Origin: Haloterrigena salifodinae
GTDB lineage: Archaea; Halobacteriota; Halobacteria; Halobacteriales; Natrialbaceae
Reading direction: 5' to 3'
Length of the DNA: 64,000 bases
NCBI RefSeq assembly: GCF_003977755.1
Contig: NZ_RQWN01000002.1
Span: forward strand, 930,001 to 994,000
The position numbers and the translations under genes were made by a program. Below the pieces are notes generated by a model, which worked only from the letters and a program-made list of their open reading frames with translations, searched no databases and was not told where the DNA came from. Below, piece after piece: positions 24,584-33,143 of the stretch (positions are counted from its first letter, which is position 1; each line of letters starts with the position of its first letter).

Positions 24584-24844
24584 TCAGTTCGTCACCTTCC
24601 ATGTCGTCGAACTGGAGTAGCCCCACTTCTCGACGGTCACGTCGAACTCGCCGTCGACGAGCGCCGGCATATTCACGCCGACTTCCTTCGCGCTCAAGCC
24701 CAGGTCGTCGCCGATGTGACGGGACTTGAAGTAGGTGTTCGTCTGGCTCTGCTCGCGGAGGTACCGAAGGATGCGACGCTGTTTGTCGCTCAGCGCGGCC
24801 GCGGTCCGGGTTGCGGTCGAATCGGACGTGTCGGATTTGCTCAT
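24584..24844 (-). CDS. Small winged-helix-like haloarchaeal protein (DUF7123 type)
   Basis: The product has 86 residues. LSDKQRRILRYLREQSQTNT, YFKSRHIGDDLGLSAKEVGV and NMPALVDGEFDVTVEKWGYS form a compact winged-helix-like domain. It ends in an aromatic strand (STTWKVTN). The N-terminus is a low-complexity Ser/Thr/Asp tail. I believe it belongs to the haloarchaeal DUF7123 family, a name from memory only. A DNA-binding role is plausible but unproven. It stands alone, and 24381-24583 on one side shows no gene. Confidence 0.75.
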   Translation of the reverse strand: MSKSDTSDSTATRTAAALSDKQRRILRYLREQSQTNTYFKSRHIGDDLGLSAKEVGVNMPALVDGEFDVTVEKWGYSSSTTWKVTN

Positions 24845-25040
24845 GGTCTCGGTTCACCCGTTTGCGTACGATCGGACGGCTGGCGTCTCCGAAGGGACCC
24901 CGTCTTAGTATTCCAATTGCCGCTCGCCGCTCCACGCTCAATAGCTAGGGGTCCGGATGCGACCGTTTGTTTGGATACTAAGCGGCTGATTCCTCGAGGC
25001 TCCACTCCGTAGCACCACGTGTAGTTACGAGGGACCACCA

Positions 25041-25205
25041 ATGACCGAACACGATTCGACCGCTTCGGCCACAGAGCACGACCCCTTCGAACAGTACCGC
25101 TACATCGAGTACACGATGGATGACGAATCGGTGTCCGTCATTCAGGACATGGAGAACGACCAGGCGTGGATCCAGTCGACGCACGCCGTCCCGGCCTCTC
25201 GGTAA
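25041..25205 (+). CDS. 54-residue haloarchaeal mini-protein, paralogue A
   Basis: ATG at 25041 to TAA at 25203-25205. The sequence is acidic and has the core YIEYTMDDESVSVIQDMEND followed by AWIQST. It shares the pattern V-x-D/Q-x-x-N-D-x-x-x-W-[IV]-Q-S-T with the convergent mini-protein at 25459-25635, so the two are related. Similar short proteins are widespread in haloarchaea, with unknown function. An isolated soluble regulator or metal-free binding module is possible. The codon choice is typical of this genome, supporting a real gene despite the length. Confidence 0.6.
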   Translation: MTEHDSTASATEHDPFEQYRYIEYTMDDESVSVIQDMENDQAWIQSTHAVPASR

Positions 25206-25458
25206 TCGACATCTTTCGCAGCGAATCGGTGATCGACTGTAACGTCCGAAACCACCAGTATTCCGATCGTCCGATACCCACGGAGAGCTTGGCGAACGCC
25301 GATGTTGCTCACGCTCCGTCCTGCTGGCCCTCGAGACTATTCACGTGATACGCAGACTACCGACGATGTCGGTTTCTCCGACCAACTCCGTGCCAATCGG
25401 TGCCGAGAAGGCGCCGCTCAGGTGCGGGGACGCCGATGTCGTTCGCCGGCGTCGGTTC

Positions 25459-25635
25459 TCACCGAAACTCCTTCAGGGAGATGCTCTCCGTCGACTGCAC
25501 CCACCGGTCGGGGTCGTTGCGATCGTAGACGAGCATCTCGTCGCGAAACTCGATCGCACTGTGCGTCGCCGGGATCGACAATACTGGCTCGCTCTCGAAT
25601 TCGTCGGGGTCGCAGGTGTCGGTGGTGTCGGTCAT
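25459..25635 (-). CDS. 58-residue haloarchaeal mini-protein, paralogue B
   Basis: The ATG at 25635 opens MTDTTDTCDPDEFESEPVLS, and the second half is FRDEMLVYDRNDPDRWVQST followed by ESISLKEFR. The RNDPDRWVQST segment matches MENDQAWIQST of the neighbouring mini-protein. The pair therefore looks like a duplicated, convergently placed family. It is acidic, has one cysteine and no membrane segment. The function is unknown. Stretches 25206-25458 and 25636-25952 show no convincing gene. Confidence 0.6.
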   Translation of the reverse strand: MTDTTDTCDPDEFESEPVLSIPATHSAIEFRDEMLVYDRNDPDRWVQSTESISLKEFR

Positions 25636-25952
25636 TGTCGTTCTCCAATTGGACGATGGACCTCCGTTACCGAAGCGTACCTAGCTAAATAGCCGAGTGC
25701 GCGATCTCGCGACCCGCTCTAGACAGCTAGCACTATCGACTCGACCGCACGTTTCCGCCGGAGAAATTGCTGTACGGAGTCGTCTCTAGCCTCGGTGCAC
25801 GCCTCGAGACGCCGACACCAATCCGACAGCGTCCACGACCGATTCCGTCTCTCGCCAATACTGTCATCGAGATACTGAATTGTAATCGCTCGAGCACACC
25901 CCTTCATCTAATAATCGGCTGATCGTAGCCCCGGTCAAGGGGCAAGTTAACA

Positions 25953-27626
25953 ATGAGCACGACGATCGGGAACCGTTCGAGGAGGCTGTTGGTGTGTCTC
26001 ACCGTCCTTTCGGTGACGGGTGCGTTGACCGGCGGCGTCGTCTGGGCGGCCGACGGTGCAGCCGGTGCCGCGCCGAGCGAACCGTCGATCGACAGCGCAC
26101 AGAGGCAGTGTGCGTGCGATTCCGGTGCCGCTCGAGTCGATGGCGCCGGCGAAGCGAACGCACTCGAACCGGGTTCGAACGCTGCACGCGTCGCGTTCGG
26201 TACCGCCCAGACGGCGGATTTCGGCCGGACCGCAGTCGGATCGAACGCGACTCGCGAAGTGCCAATCCGCAATATTGGGCCGGATCCCGTGACGGTGACC
26301 GACGCCACGATCGAGGGGGACGACGCCGGCGCCTTCACCGTCACCGACGACCCCGTCTCGTCGATCGAATCCGGCGAAACGGAGCACGTAACGGTCGTCT
26401 TCAGCCCCGACCGCGACGGCACTCATCGCGCGACGCTTCGGCTCGAGCAAGCTACCGGACCGCTCGCGACCGCCGATCTGACCGGGACCGGCGTCACACC
26501 GGACATCGAAGTCGACCGGGAGCAGCTCCGGTTCGCGAACGTGACAGACCAGACGGTTGCGGAGACGTTCACCCTCACGAACAACGGGACTGCACCGCTG
26601 ACGGTCGACGCGTTACGAATCGTCGGTCCCGATCGAGCCGCCTTCGAACCGGCGGCTAGCGGTCCGTTCACGATCGAACCGGGACAGAGTCGGGAGGTTC
26701 CCGTGCGATTTACGCAGTCGGAACCGGCGGCGCGGTTCGCGACGATGCACATCCTGAGCGACGACCCCGAGCAGCCGCAGCGAAACCTGTGGCTCACCAA
26801 CACGCCGACGGTGGCCCGCGTCTCGCCGTCGCACATCAAAACGGACCGGACGCACGTGAACGCATCCGTCGTCGACGCGGAGCCGAACACGACGCAGTCG
26901 CTCAACATCTCGTGGCCGGCCACTCGAGACGATACCGTCGCGATCGACGCACTCTCGTACACCCCCGAGCAGGGCGGAGAGTTCTCGATCAACGTCACGA
27001 AACGGGACGCGCAGTTCGAAGGGGCGCCTGCGTTCGAACCCGCCGACGGAACCGAGGAGGTGGCGTTCGTCTCGATGGACAGTACCATCGCGAACGAGGA
27101 CCTTCGGGACGTCACCATCACCTTCCGCGTGAGGCAGGATCAACTGGCCGGAGACGAGGCACCGGACGACGTGGCCCTGTACACGCATCAAAACGGTCAG
27201 TGGATCGAGCTTCCGACGACGCTCGTAGACGAGAGTCGGACGCACTACTTCTTCGAAACGGAGTCGCCGGGACTGTTGGACTTCGCGACCGGGATCAAAC
27301 AGGCGAACTTCCGCATCGACGACGCGGCCGTGAGCGTCACGGAGATCAGCGCTGGCGAAAGCATCGATGTCGTGGTACGCGTCACCAACGTCGGCGGCGC
27401 TGACGGCACATACACCGTACGACTCATCCGTAACAATACCGTCGTCGACCAGCGGGAACTGTCGATCGCGGCAACCGGAAGCCGCCAGACGACCCTCACA
27501 GAGTCATTCGACAACCCCGGAACTTACGAGCTGTATGTTAACAATCACCTAGTCGGCAATATCACGGTCCACGGATCTGCGGATGCGCTAACTGATCTGG
27601 TGTTCACGGCGCTCTCACCCGCGTGA
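25953..27626 (+). CDS. Secreted multi-domain surface protein with PGF-pre-PGF domain
   Basis: The product has 557 residues. A Sec-type leader (NRSRRLLVCLTVLSVTGALT) is followed by two ASH/choice-of-anchor-D-like beta domains (about 75-180 and 185-275; VAFGTAQTADFGRTAVGSNA, ITPDIEVDREQLRF-like). A PGF-pre-PGF domain (about 295-445; TRDDTVAIDALSYTPEQGGE to LDFATGIKQ) and a final CARDB domain (about 450-545; VSVTEISAGESIDVVVRVTN) come next. Such proteins usually end in a PGF-CTERM archaeosortase anchor; this one stops after CARDB with no PGF motif or C-terminal helix. It may be released or attached by partners. The ATG at 25953 follows a GTTAAC element, and the gene is monocistronic. Confidence 0.85.
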   Translation: MSTTIGNRSRRLLVCLTVLSVTGALTGGVVWAADGAAGAAPSEPSIDSAQRQCACDSGAARVDGAGEANALEPGSNAARVAFGTAQTADFGRTAVGSNATREVPIRNIGPDPVTVTDATIEGDDAGAFTVTDDPVSSIESGETEHVTVVFSPDRDGTHRATLRLEQATGPLATADLTGTGVTPDIEVDREQLRFANVTDQTVAETFTLTNNGTAPLTVDALRIVGPDRAAFEPAASGPFTIEPGQSREVPVRFTQSEPAARFATMHILSDDPEQPQRNLWLTNTPTVARVSPSHIKTDRTHVNASVVDAEPNTTQSLNISWPATRDDTVAIDALSYTPEQGGEFSINVTKRDAQFEGAPAFEPADGTEEVAFVSMDSTIANEDLRDVTITFRVRQDQLAGDEAPDDVALYTHQNGQWIELPTTLVDESRTHYFFETESPGLLDFATGIKQANFRIDDAAVSVTEISAGESIDVVVRVTNVGGADGTYTVRLIRNNTVVDQRELSIAATGSRQTTLTESFDNPGTYELYVNNHLVGNITVHGSADALTDLVFTALSPA

Positions 27627-27687
27627 ATCACCGCTGCGTTAAACCCCGAGATTCCCTCGACGGCCAGCGGATATCCCGTGTGCGGAA

Positions 27688-27864
27688 CTACATTCTGTCG
27701 GTCTGTTCATCGAGGCGTTCCATCTCGACGGGTTGGGCGAGTCCCTCGGTGCCCTCGAGGAGCGACGCGGAGTCTTCGCGAACGATGACGCCGAGGCCCA
27801 TGAAGGTGCCATCGAGGAGTACGAGACTGTACGATTCCCGACTGCTATCTCCTGCTCTCGAATT
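27688..27864 (-). pseudogene. Possible 3' remnant of a lost gene
   Basis: A 59-codon frame without a proper start ends at a TAG (27688-27690). It contains YSLVLLDGTFMGLGVIVRED and VEMERLDEQTDRM, which have the composition and codon use of a genuine protein C-terminus. A TGA blocks the frame just upstream at 27865. I do not recognise the family. Its position at the edge of a low-GC patch suits a gene truncated by insertion or deletion. Confidence 0.25.
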
Positions 27865-27883
27865 TCATGGCCTCTCGGGAGTC

Positions 27884-28438
27884 TTATCGTCCAATCTCTA
27901 AGTCGAACTCGACAGTAACGACATCGTTGCTAAAATTAGTTGGTGGGGATGCCTCTCCGAGATTCGAATTGTCCAGTATCAGTCGGTAGGACCCCTCTGT
28001 GACCGTGCCACTGACTGTTGTTCCAGCGCTCTCAAACGCACTGAGTGCCGACTTGTACGAAAACCGGCTCTCGTTAGTAAAGTAGGTGTACTCGGATTCG
28101 GCCATGAAAATGACGTCGATCTCCGGTCCCTCGCGAACGATGAAATCGTATTCGATGAACCCGCTGCCATCGAAATCGAACTCGTAATAGATCCATTCGT
28201 CTTCCTCGATTTTTCGGGTATCTGACTTCGTTTCTTTTTGACTCAAGTCGGGGTCGTTGGGATAGTCGTCGTTTGCATCTAGAATACCGTCGTCGTCGGC
28301 ATCCGAATTTGACGACTCGCTAGTTTCATCAGTTCCAGTACTATCAGCGGTCTCATCGCTACTAAGACATCCTGCGACCCCGCTGAGACTGATAGTACTC
28401 ATCCCTAATACCTTCCTTCGTGAATAATCCATATTCAT
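27884..28438 (-). CDS. Tat lipoprotein with thrombospondin-3-like calcium motif, low GC
   Basis: The product has 184 residues. SRRKVLGMSTISLSGVAGC is a twin-arginine leader with lipobox. A Ser/Asp/Thr-rich linker follows, with DADDDGILDANDDYPNDPDL, a thrombospondin type-3-like calcium repeat. The rest is a beta-rich domain (EWIYYEFDFDGSGFIEYDFI, TEGSYRLILDNSNLG) reminiscent of bacterial pre-peptidase C-terminal domains. GC content and codon use are clearly lower than in flanking genes, which suggests recent transfer. AAATATTT at about 28469-28476 is a good TATA box 30 nt upstream. The ATG at 28432 is an alternative start. Confidence 0.75.
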   Translation of the reverse strand: MNMDYSRRKVLGMSTISLSGVAGCLSSDETADSTGTDETSESSNSDADDDGILDANDDYPNDPDLSQKETKSDTRKIEEDEWIYYEFDFDGSGFIEYDFIVREGPEIDVIFMAESEYTYFTNESRFSYKSALSAFESAGTTVSGTVTEGSYRLILDNSNLGEASPPTNFSNDVVTVEFDLEIGR

Positions 28439-28736
28439 GCGGAGAAGCCAGTAGTAATGTGCTTTGTGAAATATTTATTCACGAGAACGATACCATATGT
28501 TCGAATTACTGTTCAACCTATTGGAAGATGACTGAGCGTGAATTACTCGAACGGCTCTCCGATAGTGTGCAGCCGCTATCGTAGCGCCCGTTTTCTGCTA
28601 TCGTGGGTAGAGATTATCCCCAGAAGACAACGCCCTCATCAGTGAGTGGATTCTCGATACAACCCCTTACCGTCGACTGTCGAACTCGAGGTCCACGGTG
28701 AGAAACGAGCGGAAAATCGGAGGCCGTGGCGATCAA

Positions 28737-28743
28737 TTTTATG
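28737..28743 (+). promoter_or_regulatory. TATA box of the DUF2269-like membrane protein
   Basis: TTTTATG lies 26-32 nt before the ATG at 28769, the position expected for a leaderless transcript. The low-GC stretch 28439-28736 holds no gene I can support. Confidence 0.5.
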
Positions 28744-28768
28744 CAGTTCCCAAACACTTCGAGACGGT

Positions 28769-29518
28769 ATGGGAGCAACGGTCAACGGGACGGTCAGAGG
28801 AATGGGACACCGAGCGAATCCGGCGTTCGCCGTCGGCGCGGTCCTCGTCCCGATCGCGGCGCTCGTCTATGCCACTCAGTTCGGGACCCTCGAGCACCAC
28901 ACCTACGTCCACGTCATGGCGGGCGTTCTCTGGACGGGCATCGACCTGTTCATGGCGCTCGTGCTCGGGCCGGTCCTCGGAGGCCTCGAGACCTCGGAAC
29001 GGGCGAGCGTCTTCGAGCGGTTCACGCCGAAGATGACGTTTCTGATGCCGACCCTTGCCGTCGTGACGATCTTCGGCGGGATCACGCTGGCCATACGAAT
29101 GGGGATGTTTGCCCCCGCCAACCCGTGGATTGCGCTGTTCTCGACGGCGTCGGTCCTCCCGGCACTCCTCCTGATTGGCCACCAGTTCGACGCCCTTCGC
29201 GACCGCCGCTGGCTGACCGTCTTCGGCGTCGCCGCGGTCGTCCACGTCGCCTCCCTCGTCACGACGCTGCCCGAGTTCGAACCGACGAGCCCGTCGATCA
29301 TGGTCGCGCTCGCGATTGTCACCGTCCTCACCGTGCTCGGCTTCGGCGTGCTCCTGCCCGGCGAGGCGCGGATCTACCTCGAGATGGTCTCGGCCGACCC
29401 CGACCCGGACGTGATCAGCTACTACGGGATGCGCAACGCGAAACTCAGCGCGGTCCAGGGCGGGTTCCAGCTGGCGATCATCGTCGTCATGGTCTACATG
29501 CGGTGGGGCTGGGTCTGA
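28769..29518 (+). CDS. DUF2269/CopD-like integral membrane protein
   Basis: The product has 249 residues and six to seven hydrophobic helices. HHTYVHVMAGVLWTGIDLFM places conserved histidines in the first helices, as in CopD/DUF2269-type proteins, where they may bind metal or haem. FTPKMTFLMPTLAVVTIFGG and LLPALLLIGHQFD-like segments follow. The function is not established; copper or haem handling and a quinol-linked role are possibilities by family resemblance. The ATG at 28769 fits the promoter, whereas the frame upstream to 28646 lacks coding character. The gene is monocistronic. Confidence 0.75.
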   Translation: MGATVNGTVRGMGHRANPAFAVGAVLVPIAALVYATQFGTLEHHTYVHVMAGVLWTGIDLFMALVLGPVLGGLETSERASVFERFTPKMTFLMPTLAVVTIFGGITLAIRMGMFAPANPWIALFSTASVLPALLLIGHQFDALRDRRWLTVFGVAAVVHVASLVTTLPEFEPTSPSIMVALAIVTVLTVLGFGVLLPGEARIYLEMVSADPDPDVISYYGMRNAKLSAVQGGFQLAIIVVMVYMRWGWV

Positions 29519-29661
29519 GCGGTCGATTCCATCTTCCGTCCGATATCCTCATCGTTCTGTCGTAATCCTTGGATAGACGGCCGATCGGTCAGCCGCAACC
29601 GTCTCTTCCAATGCAACCGAATAGAGCGCCTACCTCCAACGCCGCCGGATAGAATCGACTG

Positions 29662-31032
29662 CTAGCTCGAGGCGGCGACGCCGGAGTCCGACGCCGTCGA
29701 CGGCTCTGACTCGCTGATGCGCACCCGCCTGATGCGCGTGTCGTCGACGCGTTCGACGGTCAGTTCGGCGCCGTCGTAGGCGAACGTCTCGCCGGGCTCG
29801 ACTAGTCGGCCGGCGCGGTTGAAGACGAAGCCGGCGATCGTTTCGAACTCCTCGCCCTCGGGGAACTCGACGCCGGTGACGTCGTTGACGTCCTCGACGT
29901 TCACCTCGCCGTCGACGCGGACGGTTCGGTCGTTGACGGTTTCGATCGGTTCCGCCTCCTGAGTGTCGAGGATCTCGCCGACGACCGCCTCGACGATGTC
30001 CTCGGTGGTGACGATCCCCTCCGTCGTCCCGAACTCGTCGATGACGACAACCTGTTCGACGCGCTCGCGGCGCATCTCGCGGAACAGCTCGTCGACCTGC
30101 TTGCTCTCGGGGACGTGCAGCGTCTCCTCGACATGGGCCTTGAGCGAGCCGTCATCGGCCGACTCGCGACCACCGACGAGGTCGCCGAGCGCGACGACGC
30201 CGACAACGGTGTCGAGATCGTCGTCGTAGACCGGCAGGCGGGTGTGGCCGCTCTCGACGCACTTCGCGACGGCTTCGTCGACGGTCGCTTCTCGATCGAC
30301 GGCAGTGACGTCCAATCGCGGCGTCATCACCTCTTTGGCGATGGTGTCGTTGAACCGGAACACGCGCTGGAGCATCTCGCGCTCGTCGGCCTCGATGACC
30401 CCTTCGCTCTCGCCGGTCCGGATCAACTCCCGAATCTCCTCGCGGGTGACGTACGACTCTTCGACGGCCGTGCCGCCGGTCAGGCGGTTGAGCACCCGTG
30501 TCAGCGCGTCGAACGTGACCACGAGCGGGAACAGCGCGTACTCGGAGTATTTGAGCGGGCGAGCGACCGACAGCGCCCACGATTCGGTGTTTTCGATGGC
30601 GTAGGACTTCGGGGCGCTCTCGCCGAACAGCAGGACGACGGCCGTCACGCCGAACGTCGCCGCCAGCATCGCCCGCCCCTGGCTCGTGTACATCGCGAAC
30701 AGTCCCGTCGCGATCGACGACATCGCGATGTTGACGAGGTTGTTCCCGACGAGGATCGTCACCAGCAGGCGGTGGGGGTCGTCCTTCAGCGCTTGGACGG
30801 TCTCGGCGCCGGGCGCCCCGTCCTCGACGAGCGCTTCGATGCGGTGGTGGGCCAGCGAGAACATCGCAATCTCGGCCGAGGAGAAAAACCCCGACAGGAC
30901 CAGCAACACCAGCAGCGCCGCGCTGCCGGCGGCGGCCACGAGGGTCGTCGACGGCTCGAGACCGACGGCTCCCGATGCGGCTATCGGGCGAGCGACGTCG
31001 GCCAGTACCGCGGTCGCCTCGAGGCCGGACAT
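29662..31032 (-). CDS. CNNM/CorC-type transporter (hemolysin C family)
   Basis: The product has 456 residues. The CNNM membrane domain (about 30-190) has SGFFSSAEIAMFSLAHHRIE, VGNNLVNIAMSSIATGL and FGESAPKSYAIEN, the DUF21 motifs that bind Mg2+/Na+. Two CBS domains follow (about 215-335; VMTPRLDVTAVDREATVDEA, VEQVVVIDEFGTTEGIVT). A C-terminal CorC/HlyC domain (about 350-430; VRVDGEVNVEDVNDVTGVEF) completes it. Family members export Mg2+ or exchange it with Na+ and are gated by ATP through the CBS pair. It is separated by five bases from the peptide transporter operon upstream on the same strand, so read-through transcription is likely. Confidence 0.92.
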   Translation of the reverse strand: MSGLEATAVLADVARPIAASGAVGLEPSTTLVAAAGSAALLVLLVLSGFFSSAEIAMFSLAHHRIEALVEDGAPGAETVQALKDDPHRLLVTILVGNNLVNIAMSSIATGLFAMYTSQGRAMLAATFGVTAVVLLFGESAPKSYAIENTESWALSVARPLKYSEYALFPLVVTFDALTRVLNRLTGGTAVEESYVTREEIRELIRTGESEGVIEADEREMLQRVFRFNDTIAKEVMTPRLDVTAVDREATVDEAVAKCVESGHTRLPVYDDDLDTVVGVVALGDLVGGRESADDGSLKAHVEETLHVPESKQVDELFREMRRERVEQVVVIDEFGTTEGIVTTEDIVEAVVGEILDTQEAEPIETVNDRTVRVDGEVNVEDVNDVTGVEFPEGEEFETIAGFVFNRAGRLVEPGETFAYDGAELTVERVDDTRIRRVRISESEPSTASDSGVAASS

Positions 31033-31037
31033 ACTAC

Positions 31038-33143
31038 TCAGTCACCCACCGAGTCGGTGTTCGCCGAGGCCGGGAACTCGTCGTCGTCCAGCGCGGCCGC
31101 CTCCGACGCGGCCGGTCCGTCCTCGCTCTCCGGGAAGTAACACGCCGCCCGGTGGGTCTCGTCGCCGGTCTCGTCGATAGCCGGTTCGGCCTCCCGGCAC
31201 GACTCCTGAGCCTTCGGACAGCGCGGGGCGAACGCACAGCCCGAGGGGAGGTCGACCGGGTCCGGCGGCTCGCCGTCGAGCAAGACGCGAGTCCGATCCG
31301 CGGTCGGGTCCTTCTCCGGCGCGGCCGACAGCAGCGACGCGGTGTACGGATGCTCGGGTTGGGCCGCGACGCGGTCGACGTCGCCCTCTTCGATGACTCG
31401 CCCGAGGTACATGATGGCCAGCCGATCCGAGACCTGCATCAGGCTCGCGAGGTCGTGAGAGATGTAGACGATCCCGATATCCTCGGCGTCGGCCAGCCCG
31501 CGCAGCAGATTCAGCAGGTTGACCTTCAGCGAGACGTCCAGCATCGACGCCGGCTCGTCGCAGATCAGGAAGTCGGGATCCAACACGAGTGCCTTGGCGA
31601 CCGCCACGCGCTGGCGCTGCCCGCCGGAGAGCTCGTGGGGGTACTTGTCGAGGAACGTTTCGGCGGGGGTCAGCCCCACCTTCTCGAGCGTCTCGACGAT
31701 AGCCCGCTCCTTCTCGTCGGTGCGGTAGTCGTGGATCGTCAGCGGCTCGCCGACGAGCTTGCGGACGGTCTGGCGCGGGTTCAGCGAGTCGAAGGGGTCC
31801 TGGAAGACGATCTGGACCTTCCGTCGGAACTCCGTGAGGTTGCCGTCTTGGTAGTACTCGTAGGGTTCCCCATCGAACGTCAGGTCGCCGCCGGTCGGCT
31901 CCTCGAGGAGGGCCATCGTCTCGCCGAGTGTCGACTTCCCGCAGCCGGACTCGCCGGCGACGCCGAGCACCTCCGAGCGCCGGACCGACAGCGAGACGCC
32001 GTCGACCGCCTTCACGCGGTCGGGGTCCGCGCCGCGGAACTTGTCCAGCAGCGGCTGACTCTGTTCGTAGTGTTTCTCCAGGTCGTCGGTCTCGAGGATA
32101 ACTTCGCCGCGCTCGGAGTCGGCGTCGACGTCGTCGGGGATGCCCCACGTCTCCGGCTCGTCGGCGTCCTGTCTGAGTTGGGCCGCCTCCTTGACGCGGT
32201 GGCAGGCCGAGCGGTGGTTCCGGTTGGGGAGGTCGACCAAGTCCGGATGGGACTCCCCGCACTCGTCGGTAGCGAACGGACATCGGTCCCGAAACACGCA
32301 GGCCGTCGGCTCCTGGTTCAGGTTCGGCGGCGAGCCAGGGATCGCGACGGGGTCCTCGTCCCCTTCGCCGATCTCCGGGAAGGAGTTCTTCAGCCCCATC
32401 GTGTAGGGATTGGTCGGGTTGACGAGCACGTTGTCGACGCTGCCCTGTTCCATTACCTTCCCGCCGTAGAGGATCGACAGCTCGTCGCAGGTCTCGGCGA
32501 TGACACCGATCTCGTGGGTGATCAGGAGCAGCGAGCTGTCCATCCGTTCTTGGATCTCGAGGATCTTGTCGATGATCTTGTCCTGGACGATGACGTCCAG
32601 CCCAGTCGTCGGCTCGTCGGCGATGATGAGGTCGGGCTCGAGGGCCAGGGCCATCGCGATGGTGACCCGCTGGCGCATCCCGCCGGAGAACTCGTGGGGG
32701 TAGTCGTCGATCCGGTCGGGGTCGAGGCCGACGATCTCGAACAGTTCGCGGACGCGATCGCGCGCTTTCGCGTCCGTGACGTTGCGGTGGGTGTGGATCG
32801 CCTGGGCGATCTGGTCCCCGGTCGACATCACCGGATCGAGCGAGTCCATCGCGCTCTGTGGGATGTAGGCGATATCCTCCCAGAGGATATCCCGGCGCTC
32901 GGCGTCCGAGAGCGTCGTGAGGTCCGTTCCCTTGAACTCGATCGTCCCGCTCTCGACGGTGCCGTTGCCGGGGAGCAGCCCCAGCAGCGCCTCAGCGGCG
33001 GTGGACTTCCCGGAGCCGGATTCGCCGGCGAGGCCGTAGTTGACGCCCTCGTCGATGGTGAAGGAGACGTCGTTGACGGCGTGGACTGGTTCGTCGTCGG
33101 TCGCGTACGTGACTGTCAGGTCTTCGACGTTGAGTAGCGTCAT
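31038..33143 (-). CDS. Fused DppD-DppF peptide ABC transporter ATPase
   Basis: The product has 701 residues and two complete nucleotide-binding domains. The first carries GESGSGKST near residue 40, FSGGMRQRVTIAMAL and LIIADEPTTGLD. The second carries GESGCGKST, LSGGQRQRVAVAKAL and FLICDEPASMLD. Each is followed by the oligopeptide-type C-terminal extension with its cysteine motif (ACVFRDRCPFATDEC and GCAFAPRCPKAQESC). Both motors of the heterodimeric Dpp/Opp systems are thus on one chain. The ATG at 33143 overlaps the dppC-like stop. The upstream frame to 33254 is non-conserved. The substrate is a di/oligopeptide or similar compound, by family. Confidence 0.94.
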   Translation of the reverse strand: MTLLNVEDLTVTYATDDEPVHAVNDVSFTIDEGVNYGLAGESGSGKSTAAEALLGLLPGNGTVESGTIEFKGTDLTTLSDAERRDILWEDIAYIPQSAMDSLDPVMSTGDQIAQAIHTHRNVTDAKARDRVRELFEIVGLDPDRIDDYPHEFSGGMRQRVTIAMALALEPDLIIADEPTTGLDVIVQDKIIDKILEIQERMDSSLLLITHEIGVIAETCDELSILYGGKVMEQGSVDNVLVNPTNPYTMGLKNSFPEIGEGDEDPVAIPGSPPNLNQEPTACVFRDRCPFATDECGESHPDLVDLPNRNHRSACHRVKEAAQLRQDADEPETWGIPDDVDADSERGEVILETDDLEKHYEQSQPLLDKFRGADPDRVKAVDGVSLSVRRSEVLGVAGESGCGKSTLGETMALLEEPTGGDLTFDGEPYEYYQDGNLTEFRRKVQIVFQDPFDSLNPRQTVRKLVGEPLTIHDYRTDEKERAIVETLEKVGLTPAETFLDKYPHELSGGQRQRVAVAKALVLDPDFLICDEPASMLDVSLKVNLLNLLRGLADAEDIGIVYISHDLASLMQVSDRLAIMYLGRVIEEGDVDRVAAQPEHPYTASLLSAAPEKDPTADRTRVLLDGEPPDPVDLPSGCAFAPRCPKAQESCREAEPAIDETGDETHRAACYFPESEDGPAASEAAALDDDEFPASANTDSVGD

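Noticed and set aside
25719-25907. A 62-codon leftward frame before the surface-protein gene
   Set aside because: It has an ATG, but the composition is basic and cysteine-containing, unlike proteins of this genome. There is no motif, and it sits in an AT-rich promoter area.
30975-33137. A 720-codon rightward open frame
   Set aside because: It is antisense to the fused ABC ATPase and part of the CNNM gene, both of which have full motif sets.
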